Assembly: GCF_900096995.1 (NCBI RefSeq)
Contig: NZ_OANT01000005.1
Coordinates: 186,001-250,000 of the forward strand
Direction: 5' to 3'
Origin: Acinetobacter puyangensis
GTDB taxonomy: Bacteria > Pseudomonadota > Gammaproteobacteria > Pseudomonadales > Moraxellaceae
Length of the DNA: 64,000 nucleotides
The notes under the pieces are model-generated. The model saw only the letters and a program-made list of their open reading frames with translations, did no database searches and was not told the DNA's origin. Both the position numbers and the translations under genes were made by a program. Below, in pieces: positions 46,743 through 55,237 of this stretch. The number at the start of each line of letters is the position of its first letter. The first letter of the stretch is position 1.

Positions 46743-48702
46743 TCCAAGTAGTCATGCGGGTGTAAATGACGTCGGTGGTGTACAACCACCGGCAAATTTA
46801 CCCGATGAAGCTACTATAGCCCGTTTGGCGAATGAGTTTTTTTCGACTCTACCCAATTCCGGACAGAATCCTTCCGGTTTGAATTTGGATTTACCGAATG
46901 TGGCACCTCCTCCGCACCCACCACAACCTGCCGAAAATGTTACGGCATTAAGTGGTCGTGCCCCCAATATTGCGTTCCAAAAAGGTCTGAATCCGGAATT
47001 ACCCGATCATATTCCCAATTTACCAGACTATCCCGAGCGTCGGGCTGTTGCTTCTGCACCGGTGATTGGCGGGGCAAATTTACCTAAACCGCCCTATGAA
47101 CCGCATTCGCCAAAAATTGCTCATCCACAACCTAGCATTCCAGTTGTGGCTGCTGAAGCACCACGTGCGCAAACTGACTCGCCATTTTATTTTTTAAATC
47201 AGGCATCTTCTGGTTCAGCACCTAGCTCTGCTTCTCCGGATTTAAATGATTTTAGTCGTGGCAACGATCACGGTAATATCGCACAATCCTTTCATTTGCC
47301 TTATGGAGATGACTTAACATCTTTATTAAGAAATGATTCGGCTCAGGTGCAAACACCGCAAAATAGCCAATCGGCATTTTATTTTCTGGACGCTTTTCCT
47401 CAAAATCAGCCGCATGTCGGTAATATTCCACAGAGTTATCATGCAGATAAAACTCATTTTACGCCGAGCAGTGCCCAGCCACTTGATGTATTTGCAATTC
47501 GTAGGGATTTTCCAATCTTGCAAGAACGGGTGAACGGTCGTCCGTTAGTCTGGTTTGACAATGCGGCAACCACACAAAAACCGCAAAGCGTGATTGATCG
47601 GATTGCTTATTTTTATCAGCATGAAAATTCCAACATTCATCGTGCTGCACATGAGTTGGCTGCGCGTGCTACCGATGCCTATGAACATGCCCGTAATGTT
47701 GTGGCACGTTTTATTGGTGCAAAATCGTCCAAAGAAATCATCTTTGTTCGTGGTACAACCGAAGGCATTAACCTGATTGCCAAAAGTTGGGGTGAGCAAA
47801 ATATTGGCGAAGGTGATGAAATCATCGTCTCCAATCTTGAGCATCATGCCAATATCGTCCCTTGGTATCAATTAACCAAGAAAGTCGGTGCCAAATTACG
47901 GGTTATCCCTGTTGATGATACCGGTCAGATCATTCTGGAAGAATTACCAAAATTGATCAATAATCGTACTAAGCTAGTATCGATTACTCAGGTATCCAAC
48001 GCACTGGGGACTGTAACGCCTGTTGCAGAAGTCATTCAGATTGCCCATGCCCATGGCGTCAGAGTATTGGTGGATGGTGCACAATCTGTATCGCATATGC
48101 CAACTGATGTACAAGGTATCGATGCCGATTTCTTTGTGTTCTCAGGCCATAAGGTTTTTGGTCCAACTGGTATTGGCGCAGTGTATGCCAAACCTGAAAT
48201 TCTGGAAACCATGCCAGTTTGGGAAGGTGGCGGCAACATGATTCAGGATGTCACCTTCGAACAAGTGGTCTATCAACCTGCACCGAACAAGTTTGAAGCA
48301 GGTACCGGTAATATCGCTGATGCGGTAGGTCTGGGTGCGGCGCTTGAATATGTTGAACGGATTGGTATCCAAAACATTGCAGCCTATGAACATGCCCTAC
48401 TAGATTATGGTCAAAATGCTTTAAGTAGTGTTTCAGGTTTAAGACCGATTGGTACAGCATTGAATAAAGCCAGTGTGATGTCATTTACGCTGGAAGGTTA
48501 TTCGACCGAAGAAGTCGGTAAAGCGCTGAATCAATATGGTATTGCTGTACGTTCCGGACATCATTGTGCACAACCTATTTTACGTCGTTTTGGTGTAGAA
48601 CAAACCGTGCGTCCATCGGTGGCATTCTATAATACAACCGATGAAATTGATTTAATGGTATCTGTCCTGCATCAATTGAGCAAAAAGAGAAAGCAGTACT
48701 AA
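46717..48702 (+). CDS. Encapsulin cargo: SufS-type cysteine desulfurase with long N-terminal targeting domain
   Basis: 661 residues. Residues 1-255 are a Pro/Asn/Ser-rich, presumably disordered extension that holds LARLANEFF-like IARLANEFFSTLP (34-46) and two FYFL motifs (157-160 and 221-224). From about 256 (LDVFAIRRDFPILQERVNG) it is a class II NifS/SufS desulfurase: DNAATTQKP, PLP Lys479 in FSGHKVFGPTG and the persulfide Cys617 in RSGHHCAQP. It converts L-cysteine to alanine and enzyme-bound sulfane sulfur. Extensions of this kind direct the enzyme into the family 2A shell. It starts 26 nt before the shell gene ends, an overlap that may couple expression of cargo and shell. Confidence 0.95.
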   Translation: MTTQLTTNNPSSHAGVNDVGGVQPPANLPDEATIARLANEFFSTLPNSGQNPSGLNLDLPNVAPPPHPPQPAENVTALSGRAPNIAFQKGLNPELPDHIPNLPDYPERRAVASAPVIGGANLPKPPYEPHSPKIAHPQPSIPVVAAEAPRAQTDSPFYFLNQASSGSAPSSASPDLNDFSRGNDHGNIAQSFHLPYGDDLTSLLRNDSAQVQTPQNSQSAFYFLDAFPQNQPHVGNIPQSYHADKTHFTPSSAQPLDVFAIRRDFPILQERVNGRPLVWFDNAATTQKPQSVIDRIAYFYQHENSNIHRAAHELAARATDAYEHARNVVARFIGAKSSKEIIFVRGTTEGINLIAKSWGEQNIGEGDEIIVSNLEHHANIVPWYQLTKKVGAKLRVIPVDDTGQIILEELPKLINNRTKLVSITQVSNALGTVTPVAEVIQIAHAHGVRVLVDGAQSVSHMPTDVQGIDADFFVFSGHKVFGPTGIGAVYAKPEILETMPVWEGGGNMIQDVTFEQVVYQPAPNKFEAGTGNIADAVGLGAALEYVERIGIQNIAAYEHALLDYGQNALSSVSGLRPIGTALNKASVMSFTLEGYSTEEVGKALNQYGIAVRSGHHCAQPILRRFGVEQTVRPSVAFYNTTDEIDLMVSVLHQLSKKRKQY

Positions 48703-48726
48703 GCTATTTTCTCGAATAAGCAAAGT

Positions 48727-48760
48727 AATCAAGCCGAATTGTACGCAATTTGGCTTGATT
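48727..48760 (+). terminator. Long hairpin after the cargo desulfurase
   Basis: AATCAAGCCGAATTG pairs with CAATTTGGCTTGATT (15 bp with one G-T pair) around a TACG loop. The T-run is weak, but the position 25 nt after the stop suggests a terminator. Confidence 0.6.
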
Positions 48761-48855
48761 GATTTAAAAATCTAATTATTGATTTAAATAAAAAATAAAC
48801 TCACTACAGCCGCAATTTTCTTCTTTCTATTCTTATAAATCACATCCAGAATGGA

Positions 48856-49581
48856 TTACCATTGTATTGATCCGGCATCATTATGGAATGTACCCGTTGG
48901 TCCATCATCATCCAATAATGCAAATTTAATGGCAATTTTTGCCGCTTGCTCTGGTGTGCGTTCACCATAATGATCGGTTGCATCCGTTGCGGTTAAACCT
49001 GGGCAAATCGCATTAACCTTAATATTTTGATCGGCAAGTTGTTTTGCATAGCTTAAAGTGAGTGCATTTACTGCGGCTTTTGAAGCCTGATATGTTGGCA
49101 TCACCACATCATAATAAATCCAGTCTTTTTGATTGCGATAATTAAAAGAAGAAAGGACTGAAGAAACATTCACGATACGACCATGCTGGGATCGCTTTAA
49201 TAGCGGAATTACAGCTTCTGTTAAAGCTGCCGTACCGACGACATTTGTTTCAAGTGTTTTGGATAATTTTTCTCGAACGGATAGCTCTGGATAAAAATCC
49301 AGACTAATACCGGCATTATTGATCAAAATATCTAATCGACCATATTCACGACCAATCTGTTCTACCAAACGATCAATCGTCGCCTGATTAGTAGTATCCA
49401 GCTCGACAGCTTCAATGCTAATATTTTCAGTACTCAACGCTTCGGCAACTTTTTTTCCTTGCTCTAAATTTCGTGCACCCAGCAAAACTTTCACGCCTTG
49501 TTGTGCAAGTCCTGCCGCTATGGCGCGACCAATGCCTCGTGTTGCGCCACTGACTAAAGCAATAGATTGATATTCACTCAT
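48856..49581 (-). CDS. Short-chain dehydrogenase/reductase
   Basis: 241 residues. SDR motifs are SGATRGIGRAIA (cofactor), NNAG, a catalytic Ser in NVSSVLSSF and YQASKAAVN (Tyr and Lys). The GAR motif after strand 2 (LLGARN) suggests NADPH. It ends an operon with a DoxX-like membrane protein and a TetR regulator. Such three-gene sets usually remove reactive carbonyl compounds; no substrate can be assigned. Confidence 0.88.
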   Translation of the reverse strand: MSEYQSIALVSGATRGIGRAIAAGLAQQGVKVLLGARNLEQGKKVAEALSTENISIEAVELDTTNQATIDRLVEQIGREYGRLDILINNAGISLDFYPELSVREKLSKTLETNVVGTAALTEAVIPLLKRSQHGRIVNVSSVLSSFNYRNQKDWIYYDVVMPTYQASKAAVNALTLSYAKQLADQNIKVNAICPGLTATDATDHYGERTPEQAAKIAIKFALLDDDGPTGTFHNDAGSIQW

Positions 49582-49623
49582 GAGATTTCTCTTTAGGATA
49601 AAATTAGAAATTAAATATTTCGG

Positions 49624-49962
49624 CTATTTACGATGTAGATAAATAGACAGAAGCAAAAGGATTAAAACAACCAAAGGAGCAATAGCATGTGTATATTCAC
49701 CATGATAAATCACAGTCAAAGCAGCAGACAGCATAATGCAACTGGCCAAAATACTGCCGACAAATCGAGTTGCAACGATTGCAATCAAAATTGCCGAAAT
49801 TAACTCAAGCGAACCTGTCACCAAATGAAACCAGCTCGGGTAACCCCAGCGTGCATATTCTTCCAGTATTTTCTGTGGGCCCATAAAATTACCAATGGAA
49901 CCGACAATAAAAAAAGCCACTAAAGCATAAGCCAATAGGTGCTTAATATTTACCTTTGACAT
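49624..49962 (-). CDS. DoxX-like four-helix membrane protein
   Basis: 112 residues with about four membrane spans. The pattern KILEEYARWGYPSWFHLVTG (after the first helix) and LELISAILIAI are typical of DoxX-like proteins of the inner membrane. It overlaps the TetR gene by 20 nt and is followed by the SDR after 42 nt. Function of these small DoxX relatives is poorly known; some act in redox or thiol stress. Confidence 0.82.
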   Translation of the reverse strand: MSKVNIKHLLAYALVAFFIVGSIGNFMGPQKILEEYARWGYPSWFHLVTGSLELISAILIAIVATRFVGSILASCIMLSAALTVIYHGEYTHAIAPLVVLILLLLSIYLHRK

Positions 49963-50614
49963 TTTTGATGTCCTGTGTGGTTGCAGTCAAAAAGAAATCA
50001 ACTGCATGATGAATAATGTCTAAATTCTGTTCTACTGAGATCGTTGTACCACCGATCAGCATTTGCATCTGTATTGGCGGTACAACAAGCTGAATAAAGC
50101 TTTGCGCCAATAACGACGCCGAAAAGTTTGAACTGAGTGTGCCCAGTGCTTGCTGCTGTTCAATCCAATGCTCAAGTATCAATTTTGCATTGTCTTGCCC
50201 CGCTGCCCAAATAGCCTGTGACAAATGCGGAAAACGTTTTCCTTCAGCAATCATTAAGCGATGTAATTCAAGGGTTCTGGGCTGTTGAATAATATGGAGG
50301 ATTTCTTCAGCAAAATTTTGCAGCGTCTGTTTCACACATTGATTGGATAACACGAGCGCTTCAAGTGGCGCAGCCAATGTTTTACATTCTTCGGAAATAA
50401 CCGCAACAAACAATCCTTCTTTGCCGCCAAATCGCTCATAAATATTTCGTCTTGAACCACCTACACGATTGATCAGCATATCCATTGAGGTGGCATCATA
50501 GCCATGCTCAAGGAAAAGTTCTGTTGCCGAATGGGTCAGATTCTTTAAACGCTCAACCCCTTTGGAGCGTAGCGCTTTTTCCGTTGAAATATGAGCATTC
50601 ATCGCATCAGTCAT
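49943..50614 (-). CDS. TetR-family transcriptional repressor
   Basis: 223 residues. The N-terminal helix-turn-helix (about 22-68) reads TELFLEHGYDATSMDMLINR, then GGSRRNIYERFGGKEGLF. The C-terminal ligand domain is helical. It is the first gene of the operon TetR-DoxX-SDR, and a perfect palindrome lies 20 nt upstream of its start, so autorepression relieved by a small ligand is likely. Confidence 0.9.
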   Translation of the reverse strand: MTDAMNAHISTEKALRSKGVERLKNLTHSATELFLEHGYDATSMDMLINRVGGSRRNIYERFGGKEGLFVAVISEECKTLAAPLEALVLSNQCVKQTLQNFAEEILHIIQQPRTLELHRLMIAEGKRFPHLSQAIWAAGQDNAKLILEHWIEQQQALGTLSSNFSASLLAQSFIQLVVPPIQMQMLIGGTTISVEQNLDIIHHAVDFFLTATTQDIKNVKGKY

Positions 50615-50633
50615 GATCGTATTCTAAAATTGA

Positions 50634-50650
50634 TATGGTACTGTACCATA
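50634..50650. promoter_or_regulatory. Palindromic TetR operator candidate
   Basis: TATGGTAC-T-GTACCATA is a perfect 8-1-8 palindrome 20 nt upstream of the tetR start. A further ACCATA half site follows (50651 region: accata). Position and symmetry fit an autoregulatory operator. Confidence 0.7.
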
Positions 50651-50726
50651 CCATAATTTATTTTTAGATAAGATTCAACTTTTCAAAAGATATAATTTTC
50701 ATCCATGCATAGTGCGACATAAAAAT

Positions 50727-50761
50727 AAACAGGACCTAAAGCTTAGCCTTAGATCCTGTTT
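50727..50761 (-). terminator. Terminator of the sulfonate/thiol operon
   Basis: On the minus strand AAACAGGA and TCCTGTTT pair, extended by CTAA/TTAG across a mismatch, followed by ATTTTTAT. It lies about 125 nt beyond the rhodanese stop. Confidence 0.75.
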
Positions 50762-50884
50762 GTCTACACCATCTTTGATATAAGGCTAACAAGCCGTACA
50801 ACACAATATCAAAACCGTGCTCAATGGCCTTTTATCAGGATATTTAACAACAGAAATATGTTAAACATCATAAAAAATCAGCCA

Positions 50885-52477
50885 TTAAATCACAAAAAAA
50901 CCATGGGTATTATCTGCCTTGAGTTGATCGACCAGTTGATATTCCCATTCAAGATAAGCATTCATCGCCTGTTCGGAATTATCTGTACCTTCATACGGAC
51001 GTTTATAGCGATCAATCTGTTGCGATAACAACACATGATTTTCTGTATCTACGGCATTGCCCTGCGCTTTCCACGCGGCATTACCACCTTGCAACACAAA
51101 CACCGGTTGTTGTGTCCATTTCTCAATCTGGCTCACAGCATATTGTGCCAATAAGCTAGTACCACAGGTCACAACAATGGGTTGATCGGTGGCAATTTTA
51201 CCATTTTGAAAAAGCGCATCAATGTCTTTACGCAATGCCCATTTTGCCGTTGGAATATGCCCTTTTTTATAATTGCCACTGGTGGTGAAATCCAGAATTG
51301 TTACGGCCTGCTGTTGTGCGATCCATTCAGCTAGTTCGCTAACCAAAATAGCATGTTGAATATGATTGGACGGAACTTTGGCCTGCCACGCACCCTGCTC
51401 AGTCAGGATTGTTGCATAATCATCTTCCAGTACATAGACCTCCCAATTCATCTGTGCCAGCCATGACCCTGTCATATATGCCCGTACGAATGCATCATCG
51501 AGTAACACGATTCTGGCACCACGCACACTGGCATAATGATCAGTTTCCTGTACCAGTTGCCCGCCGGCAATCCAGCGACTGTCTGGTAAATGTGCTGCAA
51601 TATATTCCTCTTCGGAACGCACATCAAAAACGTAAGTGGTACGCTCGGTTTCAGCACGCAATTGTGTCAACTGTGCCAGATCAATGCTTTTTACACCGGC
51701 ACGTTGTGCCAAATCTTTTGCATTATCTAAAATACTTTGCCGGTCGTTTTGTCCACTAAAATCTTTATATTGTGCTACTTGCTGAGTTGCCAATGTCTGC
51801 CCTGCAAGCGTCCAGCCAATGGTACCATTTCGCAAAGCATAGATCTGATGTGGAATCTTGGCATTAATTAAAGACTGGGTACCAATCAGACTACGCGTCC
51901 GTCCGGCGCAATTGACAATAATTTTAGTTTGTGAATCTTTAACAATATCCTGTGCACGCAACACCAGTTCTGCACCAGGAACACTTACGCCCTGTGGAAT
52001 ACTCATGGTTTGGTATTCGTCATAACGGCGGGCATCCAGAATCACAATATTGTCATTCTGATCAATGAGCTGTTTGACGTCCTGAGCACTCAAGGATGGC
52101 GTATGTTTAAAATGTTCAACCCATTCTCCAAATGCTTTACTGGCAGAATTAACATCAATAAATAATTCTCCACCAGCTGCCCGCCAAGCGTTTAAATCAC
52201 CTTCCAGTAAGGACAATTGCTGATAACCTAACTGTTGTAATTTTTCGATAGCCTGACGTGCCAAACCCTCGCCATTGTCATAAATCACAATATCCGTATC
52301 CAGCCGAGGAATACGATTTAAGACTTCAATTTCCAGCCGTGAAAAAGAAATATTGACCGCAAATAATGGATGTCCCTGAGCATAGAGATCTTCTTCACGT
52401 ACATCAACAATGGCGATTTCCTGACCATCAATCAGCTTTTGACGAATATCCTGATAATTTTGAGTAGCAACTGTCAT
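50885..52477 (-). CDS. Four-domain rhodanese-like protein
   Basis: 530 residues, apparently four tandem rhodanese domains (about 1-110, 125-240, 265-370 and 380-485). The active-site loop has Cys in domain 2 (VNCAGRTRSL) and domain 4 (VVTCGTSLLA). In domain 1 (IYDNGEGLA) and domain 3 (VLLDDAFVRA) the position is Asp, so catalytic and non-catalytic domains alternate. No signal peptide, so cytoplasmic. It overlaps the dioxygenase-like gene by 4 nt and closes the operon. A role in moving sulfane sulfur or handling sulfite/thiosulfate from thiol oxidation is inferred. Confidence 0.88.
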   Translation of the reverse strand: MTVATQNYQDIRQKLIDGQEIAIVDVREEDLYAQGHPLFAVNISFSRLEIEVLNRIPRLDTDIVIYDNGEGLARQAIEKLQQLGYQQLSLLEGDLNAWRAAGGELFIDVNSASKAFGEWVEHFKHTPSLSAQDVKQLIDQNDNIVILDARRYDEYQTMSIPQGVSVPGAELVLRAQDIVKDSQTKIIVNCAGRTRSLIGTQSLINAKIPHQIYALRNGTIGWTLAGQTLATQQVAQYKDFSGQNDRQSILDNAKDLAQRAGVKSIDLAQLTQLRAETERTTYVFDVRSEEEYIAAHLPDSRWIAGGQLVQETDHYASVRGARIVLLDDAFVRAYMTGSWLAQMNWEVYVLEDDYATILTEQGAWQAKVPSNHIQHAILVSELAEWIAQQQAVTILDFTTSGNYKKGHIPTAKWALRKDIDALFQNGKIATDQPIVVTCGTSLLAQYAVSQIEKWTQQPVFVLQGGNAAWKAQGNAVDTENHVLLSQQIDRYKRPYEGTDNSEQAMNAYLEWEYQLVDQLKADNTHGFFVI

Positions 52478-53040
52478 GATTTAAATTCCTGATTTGAATA
52501 GCCTGAAATAAACGGTTTAGCCCGACCTTCAGCATCAAAACTAAAGCGTTTGACTTGACCAATATCGGCACCATAAATATGAATACTGATCGAAACCCGA
52601 TCCTGAAATGCATTACTGACCTGATGAATATCACCCTGTTCCGGGGTAAAAAAATCAATATCGGTTTCATGTAAAACATCCGCTGGGTCAACCGGGATTA
52701 AGCGATCGTGTTCACGTTGATAACGCTGTGAAATTTCCGCACCCTGTAACACCCCCACCGCACCCCAAACTTCATGATTATGAATCGGGGTGGTTTGATT
52801 GGGTCCCCAGACAAAACTCACAATAGAAAATCGTGACTGCGAATCGAGGTACAATAAATATTGCTGATAATGCTGCGGATGTTCCCGCCGGAATTGTTGC
52901 GGCAACCAGTCTTTTTGGCTTAATAAAGTCTTGAATTCGGGAATAAAGGACCTAATTAACTGTTCTCCCTGAATTCCCTGTGCCAAACCTTGTTCAATTT
53001 TTGCAGTTAACGGATGCAAATGTTGGATTAAATCTGTCAT
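52474..53040 (-). CDS. Cysteine dioxygenase-type thiol dioxygenase
   Basis: 188 residues, a cupin of the cysteine dioxygenase family (PF05995). The iron ligands are in TTPIHNHEVWGAVGVL (two His) and GDIHQVSNAF (third His); the conserved HIYG lies in SISIHIYGADIG. It would oxidise a thiol with O2 to the sulfinic acid. Bacterial members use cysteine or 3-mercaptopropionate; the sequence alone does not decide which. Located between a sulfonate-binding lipoprotein (5 nt) and a four-domain rhodanese (4-nt overlap). Confidence 0.85.
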   Translation of the reverse strand: MTDLIQHLHPLTAKIEQGLAQGIQGEQLIRSFIPEFKTLLSQKDWLPQQFRREHPQHYQQYLLYLDSQSRFSIVSFVWGPNQTTPIHNHEVWGAVGVLQGAEISQRYQREHDRLIPVDPADVLHETDIDFFTPEQGDIHQVSNAFQDRVSISIHIYGADIGQVKRFSFDAEGRAKPFISGYSNQEFKS

Positions 53041-53045
53041 CGGAT

Positions 53046-54041
53046 TTACTTGGTCACCTTAAAGCCTTGATCAAATGAATTGCTGACATCAAAATGTTTA
53101 TTGATCAATTGGTACTTGGTATAAAAATCTGCGGTTTCCTGCGAGGTTTTAATCACATCGGCATCAATTGGATCCCAACTTGAATTTCTGCGTTTAAAAG
53201 CAAGAATTCCGACGTCTTCGGGTAAACCGACAATTTTGGCATATTCCTTACCAAATTCTTCTGCATGTTCATTGGTCCAGATTTGTGATGCTTTTAAACG
53301 ATAAATAAAATCCTGAATCGCAACCCGTTTTTGCTGGTCATCTAGTGCTTTTTGTGTTCCGGCCAGAAAGATATAACCGGAATATAAACCACGACCATTG
53401 GCAACAATGCGGTAATGATCTTTTAACTCGGCATATGCTGTATAGGGATCCCAAACTACCCAAGCATCAACAGAACCATTCTCAACTGCAAGTTTTCCAT
53501 CGGCGGGCGGCAAGAATTTAAAGGTCACATCTTCAGGCTTTAATCCTTGCTGTTCTAAAACTTTTAAAGTTAAAAGATGACTGATTGAACCTTTATTCAT
53601 GGTCAGGCTTTTGCCTTTTAAATCCTTTGCAGATTTAATCGGACTATTTTCTGGAACCAAAATAGCTGTTGGGTAAGGGTCTGTTTTATAGACTGCAATT
53701 GCTTTGGCAGTTCCACCATTGGCATTGGCAAATAAAAATGGTGCATCGCCCAGATAACCAATATCAATACCTTCTACCTTTAAAGCCTCAGCGACAGGTG
53801 CTGCGGCCGGAAACTCATACCAGTTAATTTTATAATCGACGCCTTTTAGCGCCCCTGATGCCTCAAGTTGCGCACGCATGTTACCTTTTTGGTCACCAAT
53901 TTTTAGTACGACTTCAGATTTTGCTGGAGATGCCTGTGAGGAATCTGCATTTTTTGCAGCCTCTTGCTTATTACAACCCAATAAAGTCAATGTACTGAGT
54001 AGCGCAGTAAATAATGCCAATTTCTTTTTTGTCATGTTCAT
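53046..54041 (-). CDS. SsuA-like sulfonate-binding lipoprotein
   Basis: 331 residues. A lipoprotein signal with Cys23 in LTLLGCNKQE replaces the usual cleaved Sec signal. The SsuA/TauA-type binding fold is clear (LKIGDQKGNMRAQLEASG, VEGIDIGYLGDAPFLFANA, ENGSVDAWVVWDPYTAYAEL). It should capture aliphatic sulfonates or related organosulfur compounds in the periplasm for an ABC importer. No permease or ATPase gene lies in the window. It sits 10 nt after the flavin monooxygenase gene. Confidence 0.9.
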   Translation of the reverse strand: MNMTKKKLALFTALLSTLTLLGCNKQEAAKNADSSQASPAKSEVVLKIGDQKGNMRAQLEASGALKGVDYKINWYEFPAAAPVAEALKVEGIDIGYLGDAPFLFANANGGTAKAIAVYKTDPYPTAILVPENSPIKSAKDLKGKSLTMNKGSISHLLTLKVLEQQGLKPEDVTFKFLPPADGKLAVENGSVDAWVVWDPYTAYAELKDHYRIVANGRGLYSGYIFLAGTQKALDDQQKRVAIQDFIYRLKASQIWTNEHAEEFGKEYAKIVGLPEDVGILAFKRRNSSWDPIDADVIKTSQETADFYTKYQLINKHFDVSNSFDQGFKVTK

Positions 54042-54051
54042 CTATCCTCAA

Positions 54052-55137
54052 TTAGGCAATTTTCTGTTGTGCCTGATCAACAGCAGCAGTTTTTTCACGA
54101 ATTAAAGGAATCAGCTCCCTGCCATAATCTTTTGCATCTTCAAGTGGATCAAAACCACGAATCAGCACATTTTCAATACCCAACTTATAATAATCGGCAA
54201 TGGATTCAGCCACTTGCTCAGGCGTTCCCACCAATGCAGTTGAGTTATAGTTTCCTTTTACCAGTGATACGATACCAGTCCATAAATTACGATCCAGTAC
54301 CTCGCCATGTTGTGCAGCTTCAAGTAAGCGTTGGCCGCCAACACCGGGATGTTTAAAGTGAATCCCCTGTGTGCCTTTTTGCTCAAGCTGCTGTTTGGTT
54401 TTTTGGTAAATATCCTGTGCTTTTTCCCAAGCCTGTTTTTCGCTATCGGCAATAATCGGACGGAAGGAAATGTTATATTGCAATTGACGCTGTTGTTCGG
54501 CCAATAAAGGGGCCAGTTTTTCAATATGCTCTTTAGCGCCAGCAAGAGGTTCACCCCATATCGCATAAACATCGGCATGTTTTGCGGCAATTTTTAATGC
54601 TTCTTCAGAAGAACCACCAAAATAAATGGGTAAATGCTGTTGCAGTGGTTTAATTTCGGAATATGCATCAATGACTTGATAATATTCACCCTGATAATTA
54701 AAAGGCGCTTGGGTATACCAGGTATTTCGTACAATATCCAGAAATTCATCAGTTCGTGCATAACGCTGCTGTTTATTTAAAAAATCACCATCTTTTTGCT
54801 GATCTGTATCGCTAGCACCAGAAATAATGTGTACAGCCAAACGGCCATCAGTTAAATGATCTAATGTCGCCAATTTACGTGCTGCTACTGTTGGAGATAC
54901 AAATCCGGGACGATGAGCTAACAGGAATTTAATTTTTTGGGTATGTGCAGCGGCATGTGCCGTAATTAAAAAGCCATCTGGTTGATCAGACCAATAGCCC
55001 ACCAGAATACGATCGAAGCCCGCTGCTTCATGCGCCTGTGCAAATTTTGCAATATAATCTTTATCAAATGTTGCGGTTGCAGGAATAATTTCCGACACTT
55101 CACGGTGTCCAATCATCCCTAAAATTTGAATTGCCAT
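54052..55137 (-). CDS. SsuD-like FMNH2-dependent sulfonate monooxygenase
   Basis: 361 residues of the bacterial luciferase-like (LLM) family. Family segments are FLLAHRPGFVSPTVAARKLA, HIISGASDTDQQKDGDFLNK, YARTDEFLDIVRNTW and PIYFGGSSEEALKIAAKHAD, close to SsuD/MsuD-type enzymes. It would cleave sulfonates to an aldehyde and sulfite with O2 and FMNH2 from a partner reductase, which is not encoded here. First gene of the operon that includes the binding protein, thiol dioxygenase and rhodanese. Confidence 0.9.
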   Translation of the reverse strand: MAIQILGMIGHREVSEIIPATATFDKDYIAKFAQAHEAAGFDRILVGYWSDQPDGFLITAHAAAHTQKIKFLLAHRPGFVSPTVAARKLATLDHLTDGRLAVHIISGASDTDQQKDGDFLNKQQRYARTDEFLDIVRNTWYTQAPFNYQGEYYQVIDAYSEIKPLQQHLPIYFGGSSEEALKIAAKHADVYAIWGEPLAGAKEHIEKLAPLLAEQQRQLQYNISFRPIIADSEKQAWEKAQDIYQKTKQQLEQKGTQGIHFKHPGVGGQRLLEAAQHGEVLDRNLWTGIVSLVKGNYNSTALVGTPEQVAESIADYYKLGIENVLIRGFDPLEDAKDYGRELIPLIREKTAAVDQAQQKIA

Positions 55138-55237
55138 GGTTTTAACCTATTGGAATTTAACTTGTGTATAGGATAAAACGACATGCTTTATATTAAAAAT
55201 AAATATTAAATATAACTTAATATTAAAAATAGGAATA

